A stretch of 64,000 nt of DNA from Macquaria australasica (Eukaryota > Chordata > Actinopteri > Centrarchiformes > Percichthyidae): contig SEMN01000123.1 in NCBI GenBank assembly GCA_005408345.1, positions 868,001-932,000 of the forward strand, given 5' to 3'. Below are positions 1 through 11,330 of the stretch, piece by piece. The position numbers and the translations under genes are program-made. The notes under the pieces are model-generated. The model was not told where the DNA came from. It ran no database searches and worked only from the letters and a program-made list of their open reading frames with translations. Numbering within the stretch: position 1 is the first letter of the stretch; the number at the start of each line of letters is the position of its first letter.

Positions 1-955
1 GTTTAATGTCTGAGTTGGAGCGGGTGAGGGCTGTGAGTGTGGGTTTATCAAACCTGCAGTAAAACACATTCGGTGATTCTCCACTCTACTTATCTCTTTA
101 TCAAAAGCATCGTCAATGCACCTGAATGTAGTACAGCCTGAAATGTCATGTAGAGGCAACTGATTCACCATATTTAAGGCTGATGCTAATGTAAATTTTT
201 GAAAGTTAAAGAAAAGTCTAGGAAGGATATATTGGCCTTTTTAACAACACTCCCTAAAATATGGTTTGTAAAGACGTACCTCATGCTGGATACTTTACAG
301 TTTAATAAGACATGTTAATATCAAAGCTAACAGTAATTGTAAACAACAGTAAACTAGAAGAGATAATATGAATACAAAAATATATTAATGTTTAAATAAG
401 AAATAATTATGGTCAAATATGAATAAAGGTATAAAAAATGGATTATATTCATGTAGTGCAATTTCTTTTTTGCATATCTGCCAACATTTATGCTGATACT
501 TATAAGCCAATCAGCTCATAATATCAGCCAGTGTTTAGAGTAAGAGCTGTTGTTTAGTGGGTCTAAAAATGTTCCAATGCTATTACTAGTGCCGTTTTGG
601 TGTACACATAGTAACCCTTGCTCAATGCAGCAACTTCATGTCAAGACATTTTCCAAAGGCATCCAAACTGTTACTTTTTCCCCTTATTTTGTTTCATAGT
701 TAATGCTCAATGTTCAGATTTGATAAACTCATGTATCTAATATTTGAAGTAGTGTTTTCATGCTACATGCAACATGAACGTCTCAGAAAATCTACAAGGA
801 ATGGAAGGTAAAGAGAAAAATGGGGAGAAAATACATTATCTGATTATAGGGTCCCTGAAAATAAGGCAAAAAAAAAAATAACTACAGGGTGTTTACACTG
901 TAAGACTGTTTTTTTAATGTTAAACAATCAAAATAAATACTATTTTGTAATACTG
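1..955. other. AT-rich intergenic stretch, nothing recognised
   Basis: This stretch is AT-rich, with scattered stops in all frames and short A or T runs. I see no coding exon with conserved motifs, no terminal inverted repeats and no microsatellite of note. It runs into a LINE-type 3' tail at its right end. Confidence 0.5.
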
Positions 956-1080
956 TAAATAATGCCATAAAGAGTACGGTCTAGAGCTGCTCTATATAAA
1001 AAGTGCTTGTTATGTGTTATGTCATCTGTTATGATTTGGCGCTATATAAATAAAACTGAATTGAATTGAGTTGAATAAAA
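956..1080 (+). mobile_element. 3' terminal fragment of an L2-like LINE
   Basis: The block reads through a GGCGCTATATAAATAAAACTG motif into a degenerate (TTGAA)n tail at 1050-1075. The same motif and about 60 bases upstream of it occur in reverse complement at 49012-49110, where they terminate a larger LINE 3' fragment. This is therefore a heavily 5'-truncated copy of that family on the plus strand. No coding sequence is retained. Confidence 0.65.
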
Positions 1081-1865
1081 TACTTGAGTGATGTTATGGT
1101 TTTCCTACAAATAAAAATGAAAGAAAATATGAGCCCTATCCATACAATACGTCATGAACTGAGCTCTAATTCGTCTTTCATGGATGTACAGAAGTGTCAA
1201 AGTGTTTCTGTCAGACTGATTGATAATGTAGCGACCATGCCAACTACGTTATACCCACAATCAAGAAGATTTTTCCCAGTAAACATCCTTCATCCTTCCC
1301 ATTAAGATCAATTTCCTCCTTGTGGGAGCTTTTTCTGGAGGCTGGGTCAGCATCTATTTCATTAGGTCGCAAACATACACGCACAGATGCACACCAATGC
1401 AATGGAGCCCTGAACACTATCTCCACTGATATTTACACCATTACACCATCATCTTTATTCAACGTATTCAGTTGTCATCAGTTAATTCTTCATTATGAAC
1501 TTGAACGTGCTGCATTTTAACTAGCATTTGTGCTTATTTCAAGAAATTCACACATATCTTCCATTTTCTACTTACCAAACATCATTTTGTTCTATCATTG
1601 TTGTTGTTTATCATTGTTGTACTATAATTTGTATAATTTACCTGGTTTCTTTCATTATTTATTTAATTTCAGCTGTCATTGTTTAATTTGTCTTGACTTT
1701 GTTTTTACTGATTTATTTGAGATGCCTTCATAAACATGCATTTCAGCTTTTAACTAGCACAGTCCCATTTATTTCTTATGTATGTATTACTTAATGTGTT
1801 ACTTAAAATGAATAAAGGGAATAAACAGAACAGAGTTCCATATAGCAATTTAAATGCCACTGCTA
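1081..1865. other. Unassigned AT-rich stretch
   Basis: Only short open frames without recognisable domains are present. I see no repeat boundary or regulatory signal that I can support. Confidence 0.45.
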
Positions 1866-1894
1866 TGTGTGTGTGTGCGAGCGCGCGCGTGTGT
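1866..1894. repeat. Alternating TG/CG purine-pyrimidine tract
   Basis: About 29 bases of alternating pyrimidine-purine, TG repeats followed by GCGCGCGCG and TG again, with one break. Such tracts are the class that can adopt left-handed Z-DNA under torsion; that behaviour is inference. Confidence 0.6.
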
Positions 1895-3422
1895 ATTCGA
1901 GTACTTTGTATTACTTGTTTTTCAATAATTCTGGCTGATTGGACTCCTGCTCAGGTTGAGGTTGGGAGGAGCTATGCAGGGGATTATATGATGTCTGTTG
2001 TGAAGGATGCTAAAGGTACAAGTTGTCTTGTTGTAGGGCTCATGATATACTTGCTTGTAGATAAGCAACTGCGATGCAAGTGTTATTTTTCACATGCTAT
2101 GTGCGTACCTGGAGGATTAAAAAGTATATCCACTAGGGGTAAGATCAGGGCTGAATCATCCCTGGCTGGCACTGGAATATCAGGAAAAAACTGCACTTGT
2201 TTTCCTCCTTTGTTGTTGTGGTTTGTTCACGTAGCTTGCTTGCTAATACAAACAAATTGCTAGCTAGCTAATGTAGCAAAATACTGTTTTGAGTGGATAA
2301 ATTAAATTACTTTATCAGCTAACGTTACGAAGCAACCAATGCCAGATCCATGCAGCATAGCTAAGTTACAGCTATCTGGCGGTGTATTTTGTTTAGTGGT
2401 TATTCTTTTTTTTCTCCCTGTTCCCACATGGTGCTGCCTCTGCCTTCTGTCAGCTTCCCTTCTTAGCACATACATTTTAAAATCCATTTTAGTAACTGTA
2501 GCTGTGTTTATTTAAAACTGAAACTATCTGTAACCATTGTTACATTTGGCTCAGGCAACAAATGTAGTCTAATTATTAAATGTTCAACATTTGCCATTCT
2601 GCAAGTATTGCCTGGTGCTGTTTGTTGAGGAATTTTACATAGTTAAACTTGAGACTTGAACACTTTTGCTGTTACAAAGCGTTTGATGAATGAAGTCTCC
2701 CGTAAATTAAGTCTCACAACAGTCAATTCAAATCAGTCAAAGTCTCAGTGCTGATTAATAGATTCTTTTATTCCCTTAAAAATGTTGATTGCCTTTTCAT
2801 AATCATAGGAGACTAAACCCCAGTTAGACTGCTCCTCAATCAGAACAGTTCAACCTTCTGAAATGTCTGCTGCCATCAATAATTTTATTGAGCAATACAG
2901 TCTTTTTGATCCCTGGAAATTGAATAACCCAATGGGAAAAGCATTTCATTCTTTTTACCGATGCATCAGACCTATTCCAGGATTATTTTCTCCTTGACAC
3001 CAGGCTTAACCAAGTCACATAACAAGATTGTCATTTCTGGCCGCAGCCTGCTCTCTTTTGTGCTGACTTTCCAGACTGTATGCCATCTAGGCGTTGGTGT
3101 CTGAGTGCTCTTTTATTGAAAAAATTTTTTATTCTGTTTATAAGAGTATAAATTTTGCTATTTCTGTCATTTAATTGATGAATATGGTGAAACGGTTGGC
3201 AGAGTATAATATTTGTTTCTTTCAATAGAGTTAAATATTAGGCACCTTTTAAAGTTAACTTCTTTTGTCACGTACCTGAATGAAACAGCCCTACAAAATC
3301 CTAAATACAAAGCTTCCTTGGGTTGCAGACACAGCCCTCGAGTGGTTAATGCATGGCTTGCTGTTATTACTGAATGAGTCGGGCCTGTTTGAACATGGAT
3401 AGATCAGGATGAACTCTTGATT
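1895..3422. other. Unassigned stretch
   Basis: There is no conserved protein motif and no repeat with clear ends. The longest open frames are low-complexity or stop-rich in flanking codons and look random. Confidence 0.4.
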
Positions 3423-4660
3423 CAATGGGCCTCATGCATGAATGTTTTCTTAGTTTACTCTTATATTTGTTCTTGCGCAAAGCAATAAGAGGAAAATAAG
3501 AAAATCTTACGTGTGATTCATGAAACGTGTGCTGACATCTAAGTCTGTTCTTATCCACCTGAGTATGTTGATGAATTGTGTTTGATCTTAAATTGGATGC
3601 GTGTGCCAGGCAAATTTCTATTAGCAATCCTAATAAACCCATATAAGGGCAGCAGACTTAAATGCCGTGTGCAAACCACAAACCATGAAGCCACTGACAT
3701 TTGACAGGTAACATTAAACTCAGACAAAAGAAGAAAAGAAAGAAAAAGGAATGAAAATGCCACCTAAGGGCAGCAAAAAGGAAAAAAAAACTTTTCTTCT
3801 GCATAAACAGAAATTTTACTTAATGAAAGAAACAAAATCTTACTTTGTGTGAGCAGTAGGGTTACCAGTCCAGAAAAGTGCGTGGCAGGTGGGATAGGGT
3901 ATAGTACAGAACACAGCAAGCTATGGTTATTTTACTCACTTTTTCAGGTGTGTATAAAAGCTTGCCACCAGCCTTTCAGTATACTGCGCTCCACCACTGA
4001 GCGAGTGCGCATCACTTCCCTTTTGTAGGCCACCTCCTGCTGGTCTGAGGTTTGGTAAATGGTGTCATAAGCCACGGTAGTAGCGTATAGCCACGGTCAC
4101 CTAAATTAAAAGTCAAAATTATATTATAGTAAAAATCTATAATATTATAACACTTACCAATAAGCCACCCATCTCCAGCAGCACCTTGATCTAACCAGAT
4201 ACCCACCAAAATGTTGTGCATGCTGATTGAATAGAACTGTTTTCTATTGATGAAGGGGAACAGATTTGGAGATGATGCCTTGATGCGCACATGTTGATTG
4301 CTCCAATAGTATTAGGTAGTCCAGTGTCTGCTGAGCAGCGATATATTTAATTTATTATATATTATATTTATATTTTTGTCAATTAGGCTAGACCTAATCA
4401 TCTTTAGTAAACATTTAAAATTATTAAATGAATAATTGTAGTCTTTTTTTATTCTGTGTTTTCATAAAGCAAATTGCTTTTTCATCATCATTATTAATAT
4501 TTCACAGCACAAAACGCAAGTTGGCTTTTGTGCGTATTGTGGTCTAGGATACTCTTTTTTTGATCTTACCTCAGAACAAGCAGGAAGTTCTTAAATTGTT
4601 GGCACACAGAATTTAAGATCAAATCTGAACGTACACACGATTCATGCATGAGGCCTATTG
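3423..4660 (-). mobile_element. Internally deleted Harbinger DNA transposon
   Basis: A 21-bp inverted repeat with one mismatch, core GGCCTCATGCATGAAT, occurs at 3423-3443 and again in reverse complement at 4640-4660. The GGGCCTCAT type of end is characteristic of teleost Harbinger elements. Inside lies a HARBI1-like exon pair on the minus strand (4012-4290). The roughly 1.24-kb length is much less than an autonomous element, so most coding sequence is gone. A 3-bp target duplication is expected for the family, but I could not fix one unambiguously. Confidence 0.7.
4012..4290 (-). pseudogene. HARBI1-like Harbinger transposase fragment, two exons
   Basis: The minus-strand peptide contains a PFINRKQF-type segment and, after the intron, GDRGYTLLPWLMTPF. 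The latter closely resembles the conserved block around the second or third catalytic region of HARBI1-family nucleases (usual form G-D-x-G-Y-P-L-L-P-W-L-M-T-P). A short intron with a GTAAGT donor (exon end at 4158) and a TTTAG acceptor (exon start at 4100) is needed to join WLI to GDRGY, giving a 57-bp intron. The first catalytic aspartate region and everything after RRWPTKGK are absent. HARBI1 proteins are DDE nucleases that cut at Harbinger ends. This copy cannot be functional and is a relic of the surrounding element. Confidence 0.75.
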
Positions 4661-6300
4661 AGCTCTAACCTGACCGTGGGCATAAATTCATAACATGAAA
4701 AGCTCAACTCAGGAAGAAGCAATCATGGAAAACAGGATACATGGGTAAGTACTAGGGCTAAAAGTAAAATTTACATTTAAGACAGAGTAATGGTAAATTT
4801 GAGATTTCAGTTAGCTGGTGTGAAAAATACCAATCAGGCTGTCCCGTGCCCAGCCTTTAAAAAGGGACCAGGGCAACAGGGATACCACAGAATACATTTA
4901 AAAGCATGTTATTAAAATATATTTTATTATGTTATTTTGAAAATGATTTAACAATTATATCAAAATAAACTTAACAGTATCAGCAATTTCATTCCTGGGT
5001 CCTGAGATGCTTCATATTTTGCACACTGCAGGTAGCTTCGGTTAAGGGAGGGATCTAGTCATTGGAAGGTCCTCACAAGTACAGCAATACGAGGGTGGGT
5101 TATCTTTTCCCTGGTTCATAGATTGCAGTCTGAATGCTCCCAGGGGGGCCATCTCAGTATTGACACACGGGGCCTTCAGTGTGGCTCCTAGACGACTTTA
5201 AAGAGAGGTGGACCAATAATCCTTGCCACACAAGCATTAAACAGGACTCTTGTTGGAGCTGAGCCTTATCTCAAAAATACATAAATGCAGTCAGTTGGTC
5301 ATTTTGGACATAGATCTGTACATTCCACATCAAGTAGGACTCACTTCCAGGGTTTTTTATGTTCTTTCACAATCTCTTTTTATCTTCTGTGTCCTATTTC
5401 CTCCTTCCTAACCCCTCTGCATTATTCAAACCCTGCTTCCCGTTCCTTGCTTTTCTGTGGGGTGCTATGTAATGATGTGGGGAAGTGCCTCAGGGACCAC
5501 AGCTCATGGAACACAGAAACTATGGTTTCTACCACCGAAGGGGTTGTTTGTTTATTCAGCAGGAAGGGAAGGTGTGGGAAAGAGGGAGGAGACAAAGTGA
5601 GGTAGACAGGGAGTAGACAGAGGGCTCAAGCACAGGGACCTTGTGCTGGATGAGGTGGGTTTGGCTAAGAGTAAAGGAGAATACAGTCCTGGTGCTGGTC
5701 AACTAAATTAAATAACAGCAAATATTCCGATAAACTGGATGAATGAAACAGATGATGGATTAGAGGAAAATGATTGTGAGGATGAAAGTCATGACAAAGA
5801 TGATGCTGAGGCAATGCCAGATATAATCACCCTTTGCATTTCAGCAGGTACTGCATAAAAGCTTTTGATGAAATAGTTTTCTGCTGAGATTTATTCTTAA
5901 AATTGACTTTTTTTGTGTTAAATATTCCATGAATGTTATTCTTATGAAGGTGAAAGAAGCCTCTGGGCATTCATGCAATGGATACACTGACTCTCCACTA
6001 AAATGGAACAGGATAATAATCATTAACATAATATTAATAATATAATAATTTACAACTGCCATTGTAATCAAACTGTTGCCATATAATCAATTCATGTGGA
6101 GGCCTTCCAACAGATGACTGGTGTAGTACCATTCATCCATTCAACAATAAAAATGTAATCAATCAAGTCTATGATAGCCAGTGTAGAATTGATCCACTCC
6201 ACAATAAACATGTGATCAATCAAACTGCATCATATCCATCATGTCAGAGGTGAACCATGTAATGATTTTTCTATAAGATATTATGGTAGCATACTGTCTA
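4661..6300. other. Unassigned stretch with a small tandem duplication
   Basis: No gene was recognised. Near the right end, at about 6130-6172 and 6192-6235, two copies of an approximately 43-bp segment (core CAATAAA-ATGT-ATCAATCAA) sit about 62 bp apart and look like a diverged tandem duplication. Confidence 0.4.
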
Positions 6301-6301
6301 T

Positions 6302-6375
6302 CTACATTATTTTACATTACATTCATTTAGCAGACGCTTTTGTCCAAAGTGCCTTACAATAAGTGTGTTCAATCT
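6302..6375 (+). repeat. Conserved teleost LINE/SINE tail motif
   Basis: The segment reads as degenerate TTACATT repeats followed by CATTTAGCAGACGCTTTT and a CCAAAGTGCCTTACAA block. I recognise this as the widespread fish retroposon tail found in LINE and V-SINE 3' regions. Only the tail is visible, with no tRNA-like head upstream. Confidence 0.55.
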
Positions 6376-6458
6376 CCACAGGAACAAGAGCTAGATTTGA
6401 TAGTCTTTTCATTTTCTTTTTTAAGTATGGGGTTAAGTAAGGCTTCTTGGAATGAGGG

Positions 6459-6930
6459 TGTTATGATTCAGGAAACGCAGGGCAACGGGGATAGGAGCCA
6501 AATGCAGATGGAGGAGGCAGCAAGAAGATTTTGGTGATTTATTGAATAGAGCTTACAGGCAGGCAGACAGGTAACCAGTAGACAGGCAACAGGCAGGCAG
6601 GTCAAGGTCCAGGTTTGGGTTACAGAAGCTCGTAGGCAACAACACAAGATACAAGGCACATGGCAACTTGTAGTGAACTGACAATTCATGTAGGGAGGCT
6701 GATGAGATGGGAATGAGATGCAGGTGAGGAGGTGGGCGGGGAAGTCTAGGCAACTGCAGAGCAGACGAGGGAAGTGAGAACAGGTGTGTGTGAGGGAAAG
6801 TCCAAGGGGAACTGGTGGACTAGGAAAATACTGGGAAAACATAAATGTGGCTGGAAAGGAGGGACAGGAAGACAGACAGGCAGAGAGGAGTACAATGGTG
6901 GTGCTGGAGGGTGGGGTTTGACCATGGCTC
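6459..6930 (-). mobile_element. Solo-LTR-like element, right boundary uncertain
   Basis: On the plus strand the element starts TGTTATGATTC and, about 80 bp in, has TTTATT, which reads AATAAA on the minus strand. It also carries a CCAAATGCAGA block, matching in layout the two clean solo LTRs at 9976-10428 and 16929-17509 (LTR 3' end: AATAAA, then CTGC-TTTGG-TCC, then -ACA). The opposite TGTCATG end and a target duplication were not found, so the right limit is approximate. Confidence 0.45.
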
Positions 6931-6959
6931 GGAGGTAGGAAAGTCCATTTCCTTTCACT

Positions 6960-7199
6960 GTATATTTTCTGTATACCCTACATACCTTTTGTCATCAGTC
7001 AAAAACACCCCAGGGAATGTGCTGACAGTCAAGGGAAGACCTGGCCTACAACATTAAAACAAGTCAGTCAATCTTCAGAATGATATAGGGAATCCCCAAT
7101 GCTTTAAAAGTAGCTCAAAAATAGTAATTAATGAGAGTGGTGAGAGTTAAATTAATAATTCTCACAGGCCCTTGGGATGAGAAGCCTTTTCATATTTAG
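6960..7199. other. Unassigned stretch between LTR and RT fragment
   Basis: I see no recognisable gene or repeat end here. Confidence 0.35.
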
Positions 7200-7545
7200 G
7201 GGAGAATGGTGCCTTCTGGAGTCTGATCAGCCTTATGGTGGACTGACATTTAAGTTGGACCAGCTAACCCTACTACATAGAGAACAGCAGTTTGTCATCT
7301 GTGATCACACCCAGATTCTCACTGCTGAGTTGACATCACAGTGTTGTAAATGGTGATGGACGGTCATCCTTTCCCCTAAAGGAAGACAAGCTCAGTCTTG
7401 TCCAGGTTGAACTTTAGTCATCCACTCCAAGATATCTGTGGGGTAAGCAGAAATGTGTGCCACCACCTGAGTGACGGATAAGAAGAATGAGAAGAATAAA
7501 TGGGTATCATCAGCATAGCAGTGGTAAGAGTTAGTCCTACAATCA
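7200..7545 (-). pseudogene. L2-clade reverse transcriptase core fragment
   Basis: The minus strand encodes YHCYADDTHLFFSF. YADD is the catalytic aspartate pair of reverse transcriptase, and Y-A-D-D-T-Q/H-L is the usual form in L2/CR1-type LINEs. It is followed by a segment resembling the L2 stretch I-S-A-x-x-T-D-I-L-E-W-M, then a frameshift, and then a degraded block near TDDKLLFS, equivalent to the later L-G-V-x-x-D-x-x-L-S-F region. Frameshifts and stops separate the blocks. It is not part of the 8557-9183 LINE fragment, because that one encodes the C-terminal end and lies on the wrong side for a single element. Confidence 0.65.
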
Positions 7546-8213
7546 TCCTTTTTGAGTTCGGAAACAACCATTTCCTCAAACCTGACGCGCTCAGCCATTT
7601 TTGCAATAAAAACAACTCAATCTTCCACTTTTCTAATGGATATTTCCCTTATCTCAAAACATTAATGGACAACTATGCCCTCATTTCTAACCATTAATGT
7701 ATTCAGTTTCTTGCTGATTTTCAAATATATTAGCTAGGAGCTTTTGCCTAATTTAAATGGATCTTTTCTTTTTCTTTTTTTTTTGTGGCTAATTTGACCA
7801 AAGTGCAGAGGGAGGCGTAAACCAATCTGGACAACCTGATTATCTGTGGTCATTTTATCTTTTAAGTCATCAATACAAGGCATTTTATCCCTACCGTTAT
7901 TGGTTAGAACAAGACGGCATGTTATGTTGTTAAATTGATGCCTGCAGTCCTCCCAATGCCTCACCAGAATACACACACATACAAATTTCATATTCTCCAA
8001 TGTCTCATAGTGCACACACACATACACACATTCCCAAACCAACTTTACAACATCTCTCCCCATTCAGCCACGTTAATGGAAGCAGACCGCAGATCCAGCA
8101 CAGTTTTTAATCCCACAGTTAAATTCCCACTGTTCACTAATGCTTCCCCCCAATTTACTAATGCTCCTTTGCCACAAAAGCCCACGAGTCAGCAACCCTC
8201 AACAGCCCCTCCT
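7546..8213. other. Unassigned stretch
   Basis: Only low-information open frames occur. No conserved motif was seen apart from short CA runs at about 7970-8030. Confidence 0.4.
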
Positions 8214-8235
8214 CACACACACACACACACACACA
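8214..8235. repeat. (CA)n microsatellite
   Basis: This is an uninterrupted CA dinucleotide run of about 11 units. Confidence 0.85.
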
Positions 8236-8518
8236 GAGGCCGCTATGGCCCATTAAGTGGCATTAGAGCCTCTTTCTGGCAGGTTAGTCTGACTTCATGG
8301 CACCGCAGTAGCATTCCACAGTCACCCTGTAAGACTCTAAGTCTCACCACACGTTTCACATCACAAACCACCACTAATGCACTGGTCATAATATTACAAC
8401 ATACGGCAGACCATCACAGGAGCCCTCTATAGCTCCCTGAATTTGTCACTGTGTGCATTATCTTCTTTTTTTTCTCCTGTGTCACTGTGACTTTGCAATA
8501 CCATGGGTTTCTGAAGGC

Positions 8519-8520
<2 letters not shown>

Positions 8521-8556
<36 letters not shown>
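8521..8556. repeat. (GA)18 microsatellite at a LINE edge
   Basis: A perfect GA run of 36 bases directly abuts the truncated 3' side of the LINE fragment that begins at 8557. In the sister copy at 49012-49848 the same LINE continues past this point into its 3' UTR, so the run marks a break or replacement. Confidence 0.9.
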
Positions 8557-8558
<2 letters not shown>

Positions 8559-9183
8559 CAGTGCATCATAGGAAGTCCCCCGGCAGTCTAGGCCTATAGC
8601 AGCATAACTAAGTGGGGGCTCAGGGGTCACCTGAGTCAGCCCTACTATAAGCTTTATCAAAGAGGAAAGTCTTAAACCTACTCTTAAATGTGAGGAGGTT
8701 GTCCGCCTCCCGTACACAAACTGGGATCTGGTTCCACAGGAGAGGAGCTTGATAGCTGAAGGCTCTGGCTCCCATTCTACTTTTAGAGACTCTAGGAACC
8801 ACAAGGAACCCTGCATTCTGGGAGCGCAGTGCTCTAGTGGGGTAATAGGGTACTATGAGCTCTTTAAAATATGATGGTGCCTGACCATTTAGGGCTTTGA
8901 AGGTGAGGAGAAGGATTTTAAATTCTATCCTGGATTTTACAGGGAGCCAGTGTAGAGAAGCTAATATTGAAGAAATATGTTCTCTTTTTCTGGTTCTTGT
9001 CAGTAAACGTGCCGCAGCATTCTGGATCAGCTGGAGAGTCTTAAGGGACTTATTGGGGCAGCCTGATAATATGGAGCTGCAATAATCCAGCCTAAACGTA
9101 ACAAATGCATGGACTAGTTTCATTTTGTTTTTAAAAAGGCTCAGTAATTTCCTAAAACAGCTGGCCACTGTAGTTTTTAGCAA
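8557..9183 (-). pseudogene. L2/Maui-like LINE, C-terminal ORF2 fragment
   Basis: The minus strand has one long frame (8620-9183) without internal stops. It contains FRLDYCSSILSG, LQLIQNAAARLLTR, ILASLHWLPVKSRIEFKIL and MGARAFSYQAPLLWNQIP. These are the well-conserved blocks C-terminal to the palm domain in teleost L2-like LINE ORF2 proteins (Maui-type). It ends at a natural-looking stop after SRADSGDP. The copy is 5'-truncated, lacking endonuclease and catalytic YADD. Its 3' UTR stops at the (GA)18 run. A 200-bp part (8557-8761) is nearly identical to 49647-49848, which shows recent relatedness of the two insertions. Confidence 0.85.
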
Positions 9184-9480
9184 ACATTACTCAAACAGGA
9201 GGAAATAGTGAATTTGTTGGGGACTATTTTCAGCGGTGGATGAATCCACATTCGGTGCTCTATTGAGTATTTGGGGCAGCAGGATGGTGTAAATAAACTA
9301 CAGTGTGTGTTCATGGTAATGAAGGAACAACAGTGTGACTCACTGATGTGTCTGGACAACAATGGAGTTGCTGTGGCACAGAGGAAGAAGATCTATCAGG
9401 CTGTGATACACACACAATACTTGTTAGTAGATACATTCACTATTGGTTTTGGTCTGCACATGGGATTTGTAGAGAATAAG
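9184..9480 (+). repeat. Interspersed teleost repeat block
   Basis: The segment around AACAGGAGGAAATAGTG, GGGGACTATTTTCAGCGG and ATTCGGTGCTCTATTGAG recurs in reverse complement at about 34765-34835, so it is an interspersed repeat. A short open frame runs on to 9522 but has no recognised domain. I cannot assign a transposon class. Confidence 0.45.
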
Positions 9481-9639
9481 AAAAATATAGAATATCACCG
9501 GACTTACTTGTGTCAGTATTAACTCACTATCACCATTCAAACGGGGTTGATAACGGCAAGATGTTGTTTGTCAGTGCCTTCCAAAATCTATACGAAATTA
9601 CAAAAAATGATTCATACAAATGCTTCCAATCTGCCACCT

Positions 9640-9850
9640 CTATATTTAAGATCTGGTTAAGTTTAGGTAACTAAAACTACTTGGTTATGGTTAGCAAAAG
9701 ATTGTGATGTCAATATTGAGTGTGAGGTAGGAAACAGGATGTGAACAGTGGCCTCCAGAGACAAAGTCAGATGCTTTGTGCACCAGCCTTTGCTTGTCAA
9801 AGACGGCAGTCATTATTCATAAAACCATAAAGGTTAGTTGTTAGGAAAAG
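9640..9850 (+). repeat. Teleost GTTTAGG-type repeat
   Basis: The GGTTAAGTTTAGGTAACTAAAAC phrase and the following text resemble a common fish repeat with multiple GTTTAGG and AAAACTACTTGG words. Related words occur at 26280-26310 and 35690-35770. No ends are defined. Confidence 0.35.
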
Positions 9851-9975
9851 AGAAACAAAGGCTAGTTTAAGTGTTTGACCAAGTGACCAGTGCTGTCATT
9901 TTTTAGTCATGTCAGCCTTCTGCAGCACCGCTGAAGTGAGAGGAGACATCTGAAATGACTTCAATCAGGGCTTGT

Positions 9976-10428
9976 TGTCATGGTCCATGGAGGACTCTTG
10001 TTTGGACTTGTGTGTGTTTTTCTTGTTTCCTGTTTTATTTTGAAACTCCTGGTCTTGTGTTCATGTGTGCCTATTTACTTCCTGTCATTGTTCTGTTTTC
10101 CCACCAGTTTTGATTAGGTTCACCTGTATCTCGTTACTCACCTGTTTGTTTCCCTAGTCACTCCCTCCCTATATTCCTTTCCTTTGTTCAGTGTCGTGTC
10201 GATGTTGATTCCTTGTGGTTACCTGTGGTTCCTTGATGTGGATATTCCTGATGTTTCTAGTTGTCTCTTCGTGTAGTGTTCCTGGTGTTCCCCTGTGTGT
10301 CTGTTCCTGTGGTTTTTCGTGAGTTTATTTTTGATTAATAAATCTTTGGACTTCTTCCGCCTCCCTGCCTACATCTGTCTGCGTTTGGGTCCTTCCTCTC
10401 CCTGCTGCCTTGATGGCACTTAACAACA
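9976..10428 (+). mobile_element. Solo LTR with 5-bp target duplication
   Basis: The element starts TGTCATGG and ends TTAACAACA (TG...CA termini). It is flanked by a perfect CTTGT duplication at 9971-9975 and 10429-10433. An AATAAA signal lies at 10337-10342 in the 3' half, followed by a CTGCGTTTGGGTCC block. The 453-bp length, TG..CA ends, polyadenylation signal and 5-bp duplication fit a solo LTR left by recombination between two LTRs. No internal retroviral-type coding sequence is present. Layout matches the solo LTR at 16929-17509. Confidence 0.8.
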
Positions 10429-10649
10429 CTTGTAGTATAATCAATGTGCATTTAAGCTAAATGATCGCACTGAGTCTAAAGGTTATTTTCTCCTAAATTG
10501 TCCCCACTGACAGACGATTGTTCTATAATCCACCAACACATACCCTACAGCATAAACAAGATGCTGCCTTCAGTTCCTGTCAGAAACATTGTAATTATGT
10601 GTAGAGCGCATTTAAACTGCCCAGTAAAGTGGCAAATACGAACACATTA

Positions 10650-11330
10650 TTAAAGCTGGGGTGGGCAAAACCTGCTGCCTCGTATCACTCCGCTAAGCCC
10701 CTCCCACCAAACCCACAACTTCAACTGGCAGCAGAAGGAGTCGGTTCCCCAGTGAAACTGTATCCATCGTAGGGGTCGCTCTTCACGGCGTGAGCCTCAC
10801 TGAGACCGCAGTCCCTCCCGCCGTGACTCGTTTTCTCAAAGACGCCCCTCCAGCTGTCCCCCTTCAAAAGTTATTCCACACTGTTTGTCATCATGCCTTT
10901 TTGCCACTCGTCATTAGGAGCGTCATGTCATTGAACATAATGAGCCTGAAGCTCCATGTGGAGCCGGGACGTGTTGTTTTGTACTATACGCCGCTGTAGG
11001 CAAAGGAGGTGTTGGAAATTTATCACAAGTTTCAGGATTTTCGGCAGGATTTTCCTCCACTGAATCAGGCTTTCACCGTCTGAAGGAACGTGTACACACA
11101 TCTGCTCCTGTAGCTTAGCCAATACGAACACACCGTCTCTCTGAAATAACCAGTGATTGGCTAAAGTCTACCGTCATGCGATAGATTTTCTGAAGCCTGA
11201 AAACAGAGGCAAGGGGGGGGGGCTGAAATGGAGGTCTGCTCTCAGACCACTTGAATTACAATATGCTGCACGGGTAATATGGCATTTTTGCCCAATGACG
11301 CCAAAAGAAAACTGCCTACCCAACCATTAA
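10650..11330. mobile_element. TTAA-flanked MITE (piggyBac-like)
   Basis: The left end reads TTAAAGCTGGGGTGGGCA. The right end in reverse complement reads TTAATGGTTGGGTAGGCA, an imperfect inverted repeat beginning exactly at TTAA on both sides (10650-10653 and 11327-11330). TTAA is the target duplication of piggyBac elements. The interior is GC-richer than its flanks and contains only short open frames. The superfamily is inferred from the TTAA alone. Confidence 0.5.

Noticed and set aside
1778..2263. 161-codon open frame on the plus strand
   Set aside because: It crosses a TG/CG repeat, has a Cys-rich random look and no splice or promoter context.
6459..6930. GAGGG target duplication for the LTR-like element
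   Set aside because: GAGGG precedes the TGTTATG end, but the later GAGGG occurrences are not preceded by a -CA terminus.
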